Shown piece by piece: positions 12,741 through 25,114 of a DNA stretch of 64,000 nt. Positions within the stretch are counted from its first letter, which is position 1. Every line of letters begins with the position of its first letter. The position numbers and the translations under genes are program-made. The notes under the pieces are model-generated. The model was given only the letters and a program-made list of their open reading frames with translations. It ran no database searches and was not told where the DNA came from. The stretch comes from Rutidosis leptorrhynchoides (lineage: Eukaryota > Streptophyta > Magnoliopsida > Asterales > Asteraceae): positions 311,970,501 through 312,034,500 of the forward strand of contig NC_092335.1 of NCBI RefSeq assembly GCF_046630445.1. The letters run 5' to 3'.

Positions 12741-12917
12741 TACAAGTTTTAACGTACGTGAATCGCCGGTCAACTTGGGTGGTCAAATGTCTACATGAAA
12801 CTCATTTCAAATAATCAAGTCTTAACAAGTTTGATTGCTTAACATGTTGGAAATATTTAATCATGCAAATATAGTTTTCATTTAATATATAAATATGGAA
12901 AAGTTCGGGTCACTACA

Positions 12918-13277
12918 GATGAAGCTTAATTTGTAGGAGTGGTGTATCTTTTGATTTTTATTTGAAGACATGGTCAAGGATTGCCACCCCACCATTGCCC
13001 AATTGATGAGATGAAGTTGTTTGAAGCAATAAGTTTGAAGTTTGATGGTTTGTGAAAGAAGAAGAGGAGGAGATTAATGCTTGGTCCTAGGCGAGCGCAA
13101 GTATTTGGAGGACATTTGAGCCTTCAAAGTGCATACTCATAGAGGTATCCCTTATTACTTAACTTTTGCACTTTCGTTGAATTCATTAGCTTGTTCATAT
13201 TTGCTAGAGGCGTTTCTCCAAGTCTTGTTTGTTGTTATGCTTACTTGAGGACAAGCAAGGTTCAAATGTAGGGGGTT
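12918..13277 (+). mobile_element. 3' internal tail of an Athila/Tat-like gypsy element with polypurine tract
   Basis: Non-coding tail ending in CTTGAGGACAAGCA (13244-13257) and a purine-rich run (AAATGTAGGGGG, about 13265) directly before an LTR start at 13278. The same CTTGAGGACAAGCA followed by AAGTGTGGGA stands before the 3' LTR of the intact Athila-type element at 59831-59860. This identifies the stretch as the end of a related plus-strand element whose body was displaced by the family A insertion on its left. Confidence 0.65.
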
Positions 13278-13485
13278 TGATATTGCTCAAATAAACAATG
13301 TTTCTCACGCAATATCTACCTCATTCTACTCGGTTTTTTTTATAGCATTTGTGCTTTAAAAGTAAAGAAATTGGGATTAGTCGCGTTATGAGTGCTACTG
13401 CAGTTTTGGTTATGAATTTGGTGTAAAATTGAGCAATGTGTGTGAAAAAGATCAAGAAAACTTCAAAGTGTTGGAAATGGCCTAA

Positions 13486-13731
13486 GAACGATGTTCCCGA
13501 TATCCAGAATGGCGTTCCACTCAAAAGAACGGCGTTCCAAAACCTAGAACGACGTTCCACCTGGAGAAAAAGGGCATTCCAAGCCAAGAACGACGTCCCA
13601 TTACAAAGTAATGGAAATAGAAAATTTGGGCACTTAGAGGACGAATTAGGAACGACGTTCCTATTTATTGGAACGACATTCCAGTTGAACGACCACCAGA
13701 ACGACGTTCTTGAAAGAAGAACGACGTTCCA
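13486..13731 (+). repeat. Nine copies of a near-palindromic GAACGACGTTCC word
   Basis: Copies at about 13486, 13508, 13527, 13547, 13588, 13649, 13670, 13699 and 13719, each a variant of (G)GAACGACGTTCC(A). Spacing is irregular (about 19-61 bp). They end about 33 bp before the TATA box of this LTR. The half-sites are inverted repeats around a central GA/TC, and most copies contain ACGT. Confidence 0.85.
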
Positions 13732-13763
13732 CTGGGTAATTCTGGGCAGTTTTTGTGAAGGAG

Positions 13764-13770
13764 TATAAAT
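13764..13770 (+). promoter_or_regulatory. Probable LTR TATA box
   Basis: TATAAAT in GAGTATAAATAGAA, following the motif cluster and preceding a likely transcribed leader. Typical of a plant LTR promoter. Confidence 0.6.
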
Positions 13771-14851
13771 AGAATAAGATGAGGGTTTTTCTCATATAGT
13801 TAGATAACAGCTCATAACATCACATAGTGTAGTAATTAGGGTTTGGTAGCTGGATAATTAAGGTTTTCATCAAGTTTCTATCAATTTTCAACATCTACAT
13901 CAAGGATTAGAGGCTAGCTCAAGATCTAGGGCTTGTTCTTCTTCATCATCTTCTTCTTCTTCATCTAGTTCAATTTGTAATTTTCATAAGTTTGGTACAA
14001 TCTTATCTTTATTATTGTATAATGATGTTTGAATCTACTTCTATTACTTGTATTGTTCTTGTTCTATCCATGTTTGGCTAGATTTTGAGTTGTACACTTG
14101 ATTATGAAGCTTGTAAGCTAAGGATTGTTCATATTTATGTTATTGATTGTGTTTGGATGAATCTATCAGTTGATGATTATGATTTGTTGTTAGAATTAGC
14201 TAAAAGATCCTTTGCTATCTTTGTTTTGGTTTACTTTGATTATATTAGTTGTGTAGCTTCTGTTAAGGATTTGATTAGTGAAGCAACTTGTACTTCAACA
14301 CTTAGGTGATCTAGACAATCAAATTAGGAATTTTAAGGGATTGATTTCTTGATTTGGATTGGTTTTCAATTGGTTCTTAGTCAAAATAGTGAAGTTTGGT
14401 TTTCTTAAGGGATTTTGATCACCAAAGGGTTTTAGGGGACTTTAACCCAAGCTAAGTACTAATGATAATTGGATGATTCAACTAGATCTAATCGATATAA
14501 GGTTATGGGAATTTGCATGTGTTAATTTGATCATTAGAACATCTAGTAGGGATACTAGTACAAAGTTTGAACACAATTAGATCTTAAGTGAACAAAAGAA
14601 CAATCTGAATGCTTCAGTCAAGTGTGCATGCTTTTATTATTGATAACTACTTAATCATTTCTAGTTTTTAGTTAATTTGCAATTGTTTTTCTTATTATCT
14701 CAAAATATAAAACCCCCAACCAAACAAACTTTAGAATGATTATGAGTTTCAATCGATTCAACTAGCAATTACCGCTCTTTTGGGACGAATCTTAAATGGA
14801 AATCTTGCTAATTACAACTACCGAGTTATTGTTTCTCGAATGCTTGTTACA

Positions 14852-15634
14852 TAGTTGAGTCCAAGTTTGAATATAAATATAAAAGAAATTATGTATGTTT
14901 GTGAGAGCATATCAGAGAACCTCAAATCCGTAGGTGAATGCTAGCTGCGTTTTTCTTATGTGTGTGTAGAGAAGATTTTGGTTTTGTGGGTGCTTTTTTC
15001 AATACCATAGGCTTGGTATTTATAGTGCAAACGTAATCCCTTTAAAAAGGAAACGATTTACAAAATCTACCAAAAAGGAAACGATTCATTCTTGGTGAAC
15101 AAGTAAATAGTTTTCTTGGAAAAAAGGAAAACGTTTTTCTTGACCGGAAAGTCAATAAATGTATTGCAAAAACCGGCTCGCACAAGCCCGGATTTTCGAA
15201 GCTGCATTCGTGTTCGCAGGCACGCATTGTTTCAGAAAATTTCCTAGCCCGAATTCCATAACTGCACCACCCCCTATGCGTGCGTAGGCAAAGGAGTAAA
15301 AAGTACACGCAAGATGTTAACATAGCTTGGAGTGAAAACCTAATATATAATGCATTATCATATATTAAAATGTGTGTAAACTTGGTTAAAAACACACTTT
15401 ATTTGACCAAAATTTCCAAAAATTAGTTTAGCTATTCTATTTGGCTTGCTTATGTTTTGATATCTTTAGTCTAATTTCACTTTAGTTTACGTTTCTTTGT
15501 GTTTATGAGGCTATAAGGTGTGCTTATAACTCTTGCTCTTCATTGTAATTCTTTTATTATTCATTAATAAAAGCTTCGCTATGGCAACTCTTTACTCAAA
15601 AAGGGCATACATAGAAGAAGCATAATTTGATTTT
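14852..15634. other. Unassigned spacer, possible minus-strand LTR fragment
   Basis: No convincing gene. On the minus strand there is a TATA-like CACTATAAATACC (about 15010-15023) preceded by GC-richer words (GTGCGAGCC, TGCGTGCCTGCGAAC) at 15170-15290. That is the arrangement seen in the LTR promoters of this window. Direct repeats of AAAAAGGAAACGATT occur at 15046 and 15073. It may be a degraded LTR; ends cannot be set. The P450 3' untranslated region should lie just left of 15635. Confidence 0.3.
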
Positions 15635-17467
15635 TCAAAGTGGATTATAAGGAGTGGCAATTAGATACAAACTATTTTTTCTCCTGCAAGCAGCTCCAAG
15701 AGTCTCACTCATGTCCAATTCTTCTGGCTTTATGTCTTTAGGTATTTTCCAGTCATAGTAATAGAGTAGATGAGATAAAATAATTTCAACTGTCGCCAAA
15801 CCAAAAAAACTACCCGGACACATCCTCCTTCCGGCCCCAAATGGAAGATACTCCAAATTTTTCCCAAAGAAATCAATACTACTGTTTACAAACCTCTCGG
15901 GTAGAAAACATTCTGGATCCTGCCAAAATTCAGGATCCCTTGCAAGAGCCCATGCATTAATTATGACCCTTGTTTTTACAGGTATGACATATCCGTTAAT
16001 CTCACAATTTTCACGACATTCTCTAGGAAGCAATAATGGAACGACGGGATGCAATCTCATAGTTTCTTTGATCACCAGCTTTAGATACTTCAATTCTTGT
16101 ATATCATTTTCTTGTACCGATTCTTTTCCCTTAAAAACTTCTCGCACTTCAGCTTGTGCTTTTTTCAAGACATCAGGGTTCCTTATGATTTCGGACATGG
16201 CCCATTCCACAATTGATGTTGAAGTATCAGTTCCAGCAATAAAGACATCCTGCATAAATTACGTCATTAGTTCAATTTTGATAACTTTTTGAATTGACTT
16301 AGCTTATTTTAGGTAGTCACGGCCAAATTAAAAAGAAAAAGAAAAAGAATACAAATCTGAAGAGATCAAAGAGTAATTTCATCATTTTCTCTTTTTGAAG
16401 AAATACCAACAACTATTGTTCATATGAAATACTGGCTTGGGAATACCCGAGTTATTGATCGATCCTTTTTTATTTTGTTAAGATGAACTGAAGCAAGAAT
16501 TAGATTTGTCATCATTAAAGTTTGCAACTCATGATTCTGTTTTATCATCATCAATTCAGTCATACGATAACGTTTTTTCTTTTTGTGATCAATATATTGA
16601 TGCAATTAAATTAATGCCTAGAGGTCCTCTCCATGTATCCATCTAGAAACTAGGCCTTCTCAAGAAACGAAAGGTTAAAAAGGAAAGAGGGGTTGACATC
16701 ATACGTGTATCAAAGTATATTAATAGAGTGTCACGAATTTATAATTCATTGCTACTGTATATAGTTTATGCAATTTGTACTTCCCGTGTTATATATAGGG
16801 GCAGGATCAATGGGGAAGTAATCAATCGGGGGGAAGCAAGGGGAAGCAAAAAAAAAAAAAATTCATTTTTTTTTAAAATTTTTTTTTTCCGGCATCAAGA
16901 TCATACGAAAATATGAACATTTAGAAGAGACACTTCGTGATGAATGTTATTATTTAGGCGGGAAAACGATCGACAAAAATAACATTCAAGATAATATTGT
17001 TCGTGAAGAATATGAACGTTTTTTTTTTCCATGTTTTGTGAAGTAAAATTTAGCCCGATTTAGAGTTTAGGGTTTAGGGTTTAGAGTTTAGGGTTTGGTG
17101 TTTTGGGTTTATTCCATAAACCCAAAACACCAAACCCTAAACTCTAAACTCTAAACTCTAAACCGTTCGTGTTAAAAACTCAATCTAAATCCTAAATCTA
17201 AACCCTAAATCCTAAATTTCTAAACCCTAATATCTAAACCCCAATAGGTGAAACCTCAAAATACGCTCGAAAAACACGATAATTGTTATATATTATTTCT
17301 TCGAGCGTTTTCCCGCCAAAATAAAAACATTATCACAAAATGTCTCTACTAAATGTTCATATTTTCATCTCATCTATAATGTTCGTGAATAAAATTTTTT
17401 CAAAAAATGAAAAAAAAAGCAAAAATATTTGCTTCCCCCCGATTAGTTACTTCCCTCTTGATCCTAC

Positions 17468-17544
<77 letters not shown>

Positions 17545-18654
17545 GTGTCTATGTTACATCTCTTACAAGTGGTCACACCAAAATACATACATTGGTCTCC
17601 TCGCTTGAGGGCTCTTCACCCGGAAATTTTACTCGCTAGTGGGGACCAATCACTAGGGAGTTTTCCTCTGCTATCTAAAAATAAATGGAAACCCACGTTC
17701 AGATACCAACCAGTTTGAGAAGTTTTAGATACTAACCAATATCACTGCTTTGATGTTGTCAACTGAGATGGGATACTCAAGATCACCACTATCTTTGAGT
17801 CTAAAAAGAATATCAAGCAAATCTTCCTTATCCGTTCCGTCTTTCACCCCTACAACTTTTCTCTTGTCTTTTTCATGTTCTTTAATGATGTTGTTAAAGA
17901 TACCATCAAGATATTGATGAATTTTAGCCAACTTCGAGCTCGTCCTTGTAATAACATGTAGAAACTTGTAAGAGGGAAATAAATCGGCTAAATCAAACCC
18001 TCCTACTATATCGCTCACTTTATGAAGCGTCTGAACTAGTAAATCTTGATCTTTGTAGATCTTTCCAAAAGCGGCTCTTGAAACTATTGTATTCACCAAC
18101 GTCAAAACCTTTTCAGTAAGATTAATTGGTGATCCTGATGACAACATAATGGATTCTATCATAATCTTGACTTCTTCCTCTCGGATATAAAAACAAGACT
18201 GGACTTTCTTGGGACTAAGTAATTCTGAGGTGCAGATTTTTCTGAGTTGCTTCCAGTAATTACCATACGGAGCAAATCCAATATCGCTATTGTTATAGAT
18301 GATGATCTTACTAGCTTGAATTTCTGGCCTGTTTGCAAAAGCGATATCGTTAGTTATCATGATCTCTTTTGCCACTTGAGGTGATGACACTATCAAAGCG
18401 GAAACCTCTCCAAGTTGAAGATGCATCAACGGACCATATTTTCGAGCCAGGTTTAGAAGGACATAATGTGGTGGTTGTGTACTCACCATGAATAATAGGT
18501 TTCCAATGATAGGTAGCTTCCATGGACCAGGAGGTGGGAACGTTGGATTTGAATTTGGTTTTTTGTTTAAATTTATTAGCTTGATCAAAAAGAAGATAGT
18601 TACAATTACAGTTACGAGGATTAAGGAGATGTGAAATTCCATTAGATAAGACAT
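15635..18654 (-). CDS. Cytochrome P450, CYP71 clan (two exons)
   Basis: Exon 1 is 18654-17737 (306 codons) and exon 2 is 16249-15635 (204 codons and stop), 510 residues in all, a normal CYP71 length. The phase-0 intron has GT at 17736 and AG at 16250 on the minus strand. That is the usual CYP71 position just before the I-helix. An N-terminal membrane anchor (about residues 6-27) is followed by the proline hinge FPPPGPW, the I-helix oxygen-binding AGTDTS, the K-helix ETMRLHP, the PERF box and the heme loop [11 protein letters not shown] with its Cys ligand. All landmark residues are present, so it is probably functional. It would be an ER-bound monooxygenase using NADPH-P450 reductase. Sequence style recalls CYP71 enzymes of terpenoid metabolism in asters, but the substrate cannot be read. 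A second Met at residue 5 is an alternative start. Confidence 0.93.
16798..17470. mobile_element. Foldback MITE in the P450 intron
   Basis: Long imperfect terminal inverted repeats. The left starts GGGGCAGGATCAATGGGG and the right, reversed, starts GGGGTAGGATCAAGAGGG. Both continue through AATCGGGGGGAAGCAA and, further in, AAAATATGAACATTTAG and GGCGGGAAAACG. Nearly the whole 673 bp folds back on itself around a centre near 17112. The flanks are TATATA on both sides, so the target duplication is TA or a multiple. No transposase is encoded. It lies within the 1.49-kb P450 intron and leaves both splice sites untouched. Confidence 0.85.
17055..17165. repeat. Telomere-like TTTAGGG inverted repeat at the MITE centre
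   Basis: Degenerate plant-telomere units (TTTAGGG, GTTTAGAG) run up to about 17110 and are mirrored by CCCTAAA/CTCTAAA units after a short spacer (ATTCCAT). The innermost arms (GGTGTTTTGGGTTTA and its complement) are perfect. This is the hairpin loop end of the MITE. Confidence 0.85.
17471..17541. repeat. (TA)n microsatellite in P450 intron
   Basis: About 70 bp of TA directly abutting the right end of the foldback MITE, probably expanded from its TA-type target. Confidence 0.95.
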
Positions 18655-18830
18655 AGGGAATGAAGAAATGGTGTTGCATTGAAATCTTTTTTATAAGCAA
18701 AAACATGAACTTCAGATATTTTTGATTTAATACAGTAGTTTGGAATTCATTGTCATGTTGGATAATAAAATATGATCACTTAATATTATGTTTCTTGTGA
18801 TACTATTGAAAGTGAAATATGATCTCTCAT

Positions 18831-18838
18831 TTTATATA
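18831..18838 (-). promoter_or_regulatory. Probable P450 TATA box
   Basis: TATATAAA on the minus strand (GATATATAAAATGAG), about 175 bp before the P450 start codon. Fits a transcription start roughly 140 bp upstream of the ATG. Confidence 0.5.
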
Positions 18839-19025
18839 TCTTTCTAACTGAACTACGTCGGGAAATTTACCCTTACCCCATCTTTTTAACATCATGATTG
18901 ACCTTCTTTACTAAGATAATTATATCACACATGACTTTGTAGAACGGGCTTTTTGTTAGTTTTTATAGAAAAATAACCATATTATTAGTATATACTTACT
19001 ACACAAATGAATATGAACCCTTATA

Positions 19026-19291
19026 CTCCGTACGTCTCAATTCTATAATTCAGTATTCTTTTTTAGAATATTCTAAATTAATTGTTCATTTCAATAAATG
19101 AAAAACAATAATCTGATAAAGTTATATATTTTATGTCCCTACTTTTTATATGTAATACAAAAAAGATGAATAAAATGTAAGGGGTAAAAGTGAAAAGTTA
19201 ATAAAAAAGTACATGTGTCAGTCAATTTTTTCTTAAACAGTGTGTCTTTTGTTTTTTTTTGTCTGGGACAATAGATTTGGGATGAAGAGAG
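19026..19291. mobile_element. Stowaway-like MITE upstream of the P450
   Basis: The left end CTCCGTACGTCTCAATTCTA and the right end, reversed, CTCTCTTCATCCCAAATCTA resemble the Stowaway terminal sequence (CTCCCTCCGTCCCA). Flanking TA is present on both sides (19024-19025, 19292-19293). Length 266 bp, AT-rich, non-coding. It sits about 370 bp upstream of the P450 start codon. Confidence 0.7.
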
Positions 19292-19293
19292 TA

Positions 19294-19798
19294 AGAAATT
19301 ACATGTTTTTACAGAATGACAAAAAAGAGGTTTTTATTGAGTATAGAAACCGGCTTCAGGGATATGGAACAAAACCGGCCTCTTGGGTGAACTTTAGCAA
19401 CCTGTTTTTACAAAAAAGAAAAAAAGAAAAAAAGGTCTCTACCTTATTATGAAACCCTTTTGCTAACAAATCGGTCTCTTTTGTAAATCTTAGGAGCTCC
19501 TTTTCGTACGTAACATAGCATACTACATTGGAAGAATAAGCATTCTTGCAATCATCACATTCATCTAAGACTTTCAAGTATGTTCCATGAACTATGAATC
19601 CTTCATTTCTTATGACCACTCAACCCTGTATGCTAGCTTGTTGGTGGACTTACATTCGGCCACCCTGGCGGAATCATTCTGATTCCTGTGTGGGTTACCC
19701 ATGACTTATATGAGAGATTCGAGTATTGTTTGTCCTTAAACCCTATTATTACACTCAAGCATAGGTTCACCCTAATCCCGTAAAAATATGATTGATCA
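19294..19798. other. Spacer; probable degraded LTR end of the Tat-like element
   Basis: A minus-strand open stretch at 19619-19356 resembles no family I know and is not called. The right part ends in TGATTGATCA directly before a primer-site-like sequence at 19799, as expected for the 3' end of a 5' LTR. The LTR start was not found. Confidence 0.35.
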
Positions 19799-19815
19799 AT
19801 TGGCACCATTCGTGG
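19799..19815 (+). other. Possible primer binding site of the Tat-like element
   Basis: ATTGGCACCATTCGTGG resembles the TTGGCGCCRTCCGTGG-type sequence that follows 5' LTRs of many plant Tat-group elements, with two to three changes. It lies about 130 bp before the gag start. Confidence 0.45.
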
Positions 19816-19945
19816 AAACGATTATAGAATAAATACATTGGAATTGGCATTTTTATGGTTTGTTATACGTTTTTTCATTAAAAATTTTTCTATTTAGTTA
19901 ATTGGTTACTTTTAGATTTTTTAACAAAACTTTCAGATCATCATC

Positions 19946-21720
19946 AATGGCTACAGGAAATGAAAGTTCACAATCGCCTCAAATACATTCAGATTCGCCA
20001 AGTGGGTTAGGCTGTCATACGCCTGTGAACATAATAAAAACCCCACCAACGCCGGCGACGTCGGGAAAGGCTACAACAAAACATCTAGCAAGCTCAAAAA
20101 TGTTGGATCTAAGCCACAACAAGGGCCGACAATACAAGACAAATCTAGGGCTCAGTCACCTAATATGGCTGGGATGCAGAACCATTAGGAGTATACACCT
20201 AATAAAAATTTACCCCCATTTCCTGCAGTGAGGTCATGTTTCACCCTGTATCCTGAAGTCAGGACAACAAACGTAAGTTGTGGGTCACCAACGCAAACTA
20301 TTTCCACATGTTATAAAGTGCAAACTACTTATGTAGGAACTATTCTGATTTTTACAACAATATAATCTTAAACCCCGATACGTTGGGTTACGCCTACAAA
20401 CGCTCAAGTAGCAATACAAAAGATGGGTCTGAGAAACCTAGATGGTTCATTTATAACACTTACTATGTAACATGCATCAGCGACTTATACATCCCCATAA
20501 CCAACGGTGGATAATGCACCACCAACATCGCTTCAACACACGCCAGTTACACAAAAATTGAGCAATACAATCTTAGAGCCTAGTAGCTCAAATAACTTGT
20601 TGTTTCAATTACAGCAAGTAGCCCCACATCATCTGGCACCAGCTTTTAATCATCCATCTCGTGCGTAAGAATTATTAGATTTGTTTGCAACAATGCAGGG
20701 CCACAAGGTCAAGCAATCTCTTCAATTAGCTTCTACCACATAAAAGTTCAAATCACATATCACAAATCATCCTTTTCCGGTAGCACTGGTATTACCGCCG
20801 ACCTTCGAAAGCTATGATAGTTTGTAAAATCCAGATGATTTTTTTACAAAGATTTAACGGGATAGCATGAACGCATAGTTGGGGGGATTCGACAGCATGT
20901 CATATGCTCCCTATCATGCTACAAGCAGTCACAAGATAATGGTTTAATAATTTTCCAACTTAAAGCATAAAGAGTTTTGCAGAATTAAGATCCCGCTTCC
21001 TGGTATATTTCCATAACTTGCAAGCTCATAAAAGGACACATGTTGAGTGCCATGATATTAAGAAGAGACCCAAGGAGTCTTTGAGAGAGATCATTGACAG
21101 GTACAATAAGAAAGTAGCAAAGATTTCGGACTTACCAGAAAGTCAGAAGGTGTCAAGTTTTATCCATTGCATTGATACCGACAGACACCTGTCGTTACAG
21201 TAACGGTTGCACAGACGAGTTCCAAAAACATATGTGGAAGTAGTGAAGGAAGCGCACAATCACATGCGATCTCAAGAAGACGTAACACATAACTAAGAAA
21301 AAAAATTCTTCGTATAGTAAAAGTAATGATGGTGATCACTATCGTGACGAAGGACGGTCATCGGGGTCAGGGAAAAGATATAACAACGGTCCATCATGGG
21401 GCGGTAGTTATAATAGCAACAAATACCGTAAGTATAGTAAAAACAGAGGCGGGGCGGTTATAAAGGCAGGAGTAACAACATGATAATTATTCAGTTATCA
21501 GAGATCTCACTAAAACACCAAAAGCAATGTTGGCCATTGAGCCGGTATATAAAACTTTTGAAGCTCCCGCACATCTTTCAGAATACGTGAAGAAGGCGGA
21601 GAGCAAATTCTATGAATTGCATGATGATTTTGGTTACGAGACAAATAAGTGTAGGTAATTAATAAAAAGGGTCATTGCAGAGCTCGAGAAAGGAAAACTA
21701 CAGCATCTGAAGAAAGCTGC
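19946..21720 (+). pseudogene. Gag of a Tat-like Ty3/gypsy element (decayed)
   Basis: Starts ATGGCTACAGGAAATG. The recognisable capsid part at 20975-21203 reads FRSRFLVYFHNLQAHKR and SLREIIDRYNKK, typical of Tat-group Gag. Around 21560-21720 is the C-terminal region with a FYELHDDFGYETNKCR block and ELEKGKLQHL. Numerous stops and frame changes throughout; no intact frame above about 110 codons. The element lies plus-strand and is the oldest-looking one in the window. Confidence 0.7.
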
Positions 21721-22135
21721 CAAACCACCTGGTGATAAGCCAAAATAGGAAAAAGAATACCCTTGGTAAAAGAAGAATGAATCAAAGGGTAAAGAGGTAG
21801 AAAAAGTTATCAGCATGGTAACTAGTGGAAGAATTGGCCAGCGACGATAAGCAGAAAGACCATAAGAGTGAGAAAACATTCCTATATTATTTGTAACAAC
21901 TACGCAAGAACCATCCGACACACCAATTAAGATAAATGGGCGCATTAAAAGTTGCGGTTGTACAATAAAATGCCTCCATATGGACATTGGCGGTGGTGTC
22001 GACATCATGTATTATCATTGTTTCAGATTACTACCAGGATCTGTACGCTCATAGTTAATCGCGCCTACAATCTCATTATCTAGATTCTCTAGAAAATCCG
22101 CGTGGTCATTAGGGGTCATTGAACTTGAATTAGAT

Positions 22136-22766
22136 TTGGTGGATGGCAATAACAAGGAGATGGCCAAGAGCACTATTGTTGAATTCTTTATGGTACACTC
22201 GTACTCCCTATACAATGCTTTGATAAGTCGTACAACTTTACAAAGCTTAGGAGCAATTCCTTCTAAAGTACAAGGCCTAGTGAAATTCCTTACAACTTTA
22301 GGTATTACAACAATCAGGTTGGAAAGTCAGGACACAATTTGTTCGACAAGGGAGCAAACAAATCATCAACCAAGTCATGTGGAACAACTGCATAGCTATA
22401 TGATTATAGCTAATCAACGTTACCCTGATAAAATGATTAAAATTGGTGGAAGCTTATCTAACGAAACAAAATTCAAGCTCCGTGATATATTGGTCTTTAA
22501 CGCGGATGTGTTCACATGGACTAAGGCAGACATGACTGGTGTACCAAGAGAAATCGCAGAGCATAAGCTTAATGGTAATCCAAGCATATAACATGTGCGA
22601 CAAAAGAAAAGAGGTATAGAACCTTAAAGAAGTGACTGGTTGAAAGCCGAAGTGGACAAGCTAGTAAAAGCAAACATTCTAAGGGAAGTTTGGTATCAAA
22701 CCTGGGTCGCTAACCCGGTATTGTTAAAAAAATACCTGATAGGTGTTGCCGAATGTTCGTAGATTT
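22136..22766 (+). pseudogene. Protease and start of RT of the Tat-like element (interrupted)
   Basis: The frame at 22136-22591 contains YNALISRTTLQSLGAIPSKV, the block following the Tat-group protease. Then come VFTWTKADMTGVPREIAEHK, the conserved lead-in to RT, and, after a stop, EVDKLVKANILREV and CRMFVDFT-like residues. The gene is cut at 22766 by the family A element and resumes at 35529. The five bases TACTG flank both sides. Confidence 0.8.
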
Positions 22767-22980
22767 TACTGTGTGGTGACCCGAACTTTTCCATGTTTAT
22801 ATTTATATTTATTTATATATATATTAAATGAAATTGATATTTACATGATTAAATGTTTCCAACATGTTAAGTAATCAAACTTGTTAAGACTTGATTATTT
22901 GAAATGAGTGTCATGTAGATAATTGACCACCCAAGTTGACCGGCGATTCACGAACGTTAAAACTTGTAAAAACTATATGA

Positions 22981-22983
<3 letters not shown>

Positions 22984-23067
<84 letters not shown>
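22984..23067. repeat. (TA)n microsatellite in family A LTR
   Basis: About 84 bp of TA. The partner 3' LTR has only a short interrupted tract at 32262-32285. Confidence 0.95.
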
Positions 23068-23071
<4 letters not shown>

Positions 23072-25111
23072 ACATGATATTATGATAAGTAAGTATATCA
23101 CTAGGTATATTAACAATGAGTTATATACATAAAAATGAGACTACTATGTTAAGAAACTCGAAACGATATATATAACGATTATCATTATAACAACGTCTTA
23201 CTAAATACATATGTATCATATTAAGATATTGTTACACTATATTTAACATGATAAAATGATAATTATATATATCATTAAGTATATTAACAATGAACTACAT
23301 ATGTAAAACAAGACTACTAACTTAAGAATTTCGAAACAATATATATACGTAACGATTATTGTTGTAATAGTATTTTAACACATATATATATATATATATG
23401 ATGTTAAGATATATTAATACACCATTTTATCATGTTAACATAACAATTTAACATCTCATTTAAGTATAATAACAATGAATTAATTACAGTTAACAAGATC
23501 GTTAACTTAAAGGTTTCAAAACAACACTTACATGTAACGACTAACGATGACTTAACGACTCAGTTAAAATTTATATACATGTAGTGTATTTAGATGTATT
23601 AGTACTCTTTTGAAAGACTTCAAGACACATATCAAAGTACTTCTACTTAACAAAAATGCTTACAATTACATCCTCATTCATTTTCATCAACAATTCTACT
23701 CGTATGCACCCGTATTCGTACTCTTACAATACACAGCTTCTAGATGTATATACTATTGGTATATACACTTCAATGATCAGCTCCTTAGCAGCCCATGTGA
23801 GTCATTAAACATGTGGGAACCATCATTTGGCAACTAGCATGAAATATCTCACAAAATTACAAAAAATATTATAAATCATTCATGAATTATTTACATGAAA
23901 ACAAACTTACACATCCTTTATATCTAATCCATATACCATCGACTAAAAACACCTACAAACAGTTTCATTCTTCAATTTTCTTCATCTAATTGATCTCTCT
24001 CAAGTTCTATCTTTAAGTTCTAAGTGTTCTTCATATATTCTATAAGTTCTAGTTTCATAAAACCAAGAACACTTTCAAGTTTGCAAGATTTCTTCCAAGC
24101 TTTCTAATCCATTCCAAGTAATCATCCAAGATCAAGAAACCTTTGTTACTTACAGTAGGTTATCTCTATAATTCAAGGTAATACTCATATTCAAACTTTG
24201 ATTCAATTTCTATAACTATAACAATCTTAATTCGAGCACAAATCTTACTTAAACTTGTTTTCGTGTCATGATTCTTCTTTAAGAACTTTCAAGTCATCCA
24301 AGAATCTTTTGAAGCTAGATCATTTCTTGTCACTTCCAGCAGGTTTACCTACTAAACTTAAGGTAGTAATTATGTTCATAACATCATTCGATTCATACAT
24401 ATAAAGCTATCTTATTCAAAGATTTAAACTTGTAATCACAAGAATATAGTTTAGTTAATTCTAATCTTGTTTGTAAATAAAGTTAATCCTTCTAACTTGA
24501 CTTTTAAAATCAACTAAACACATTTTCTATATCTATATGATATGCTAAATTAATGATTTAAAACCTGGAAACACGAAGAACACCGTAAAACCGGACATAC
24601 GCCGTCGTAGTAACACCGCGGGCAGTTTTGGGTTTGATAATTAAAAACTATGATAAACTTTGATTTAAAAGTTGTTCTTCTGGGAAAATGATTTTTCTTA
24701 TGAACATGAAACTATATCCAAAAATCATGGTTAAACTCAAAGTGGAAAAAAGTTTTTCAAAATGGTCATCAAGATGTCGTTCTTACGACGAAAATGACTA
24801 CCACTTTAGTAAATGACTTGTAACTTGTATTTCTGACTATAAACTTATAATTTTTCTGTTTAGTTTCATAAATTACAGTTCATTATGAACCCATAGCAAC
24901 TTGAATCACTCAAAACAGATTTAAAACAAAGAAGTTATGGGTAAAACAAAATTGGAAAATTTTACTTGTTGTAGCTACGAAAATTTTATAACAAATCTAC
25001 ACTAATCATATCCTAGCTAACTTATATTGTATTATACATGTATTCTAACATATATTATGTAATCTTGTGATACCATAGACACGTATACAATGTTTTGACA
25101 TATCATATCGA

Positions 25112-25114
<3 letters not shown>

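Larger units (their letters stand above)
13278..14851 (+). mobile_element. 3' LTR of the Athila/Tat-like element (right end approximate)
   Basis: Starts TGATATTGCTCAAATAAAC straight after the polypurine tract. It contains a motif cluster (13486-13731), a TATA box (TATAAAT, 13764-13770) and a downstream T/A-rich leader. The right end is placed at a CA near 14851 on weak grounds (TGCTTGTTACA). No second copy is in the window to fix it. There are no coding frames of interest. Confidence 0.55.

Noticed and set aside
17055-17165. Interstitial telomere
   Set aside because: The TTTAGGG units are degenerate and mirrored as the hairpin core of the MITE, so they are not a chromosome-end remnant.
19356-19619. 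Minus-strand frame of 87 codons with several Cys residues
   Set aside because: No family recognised and it lies in a probable degraded LTR; not enough to call a gene.
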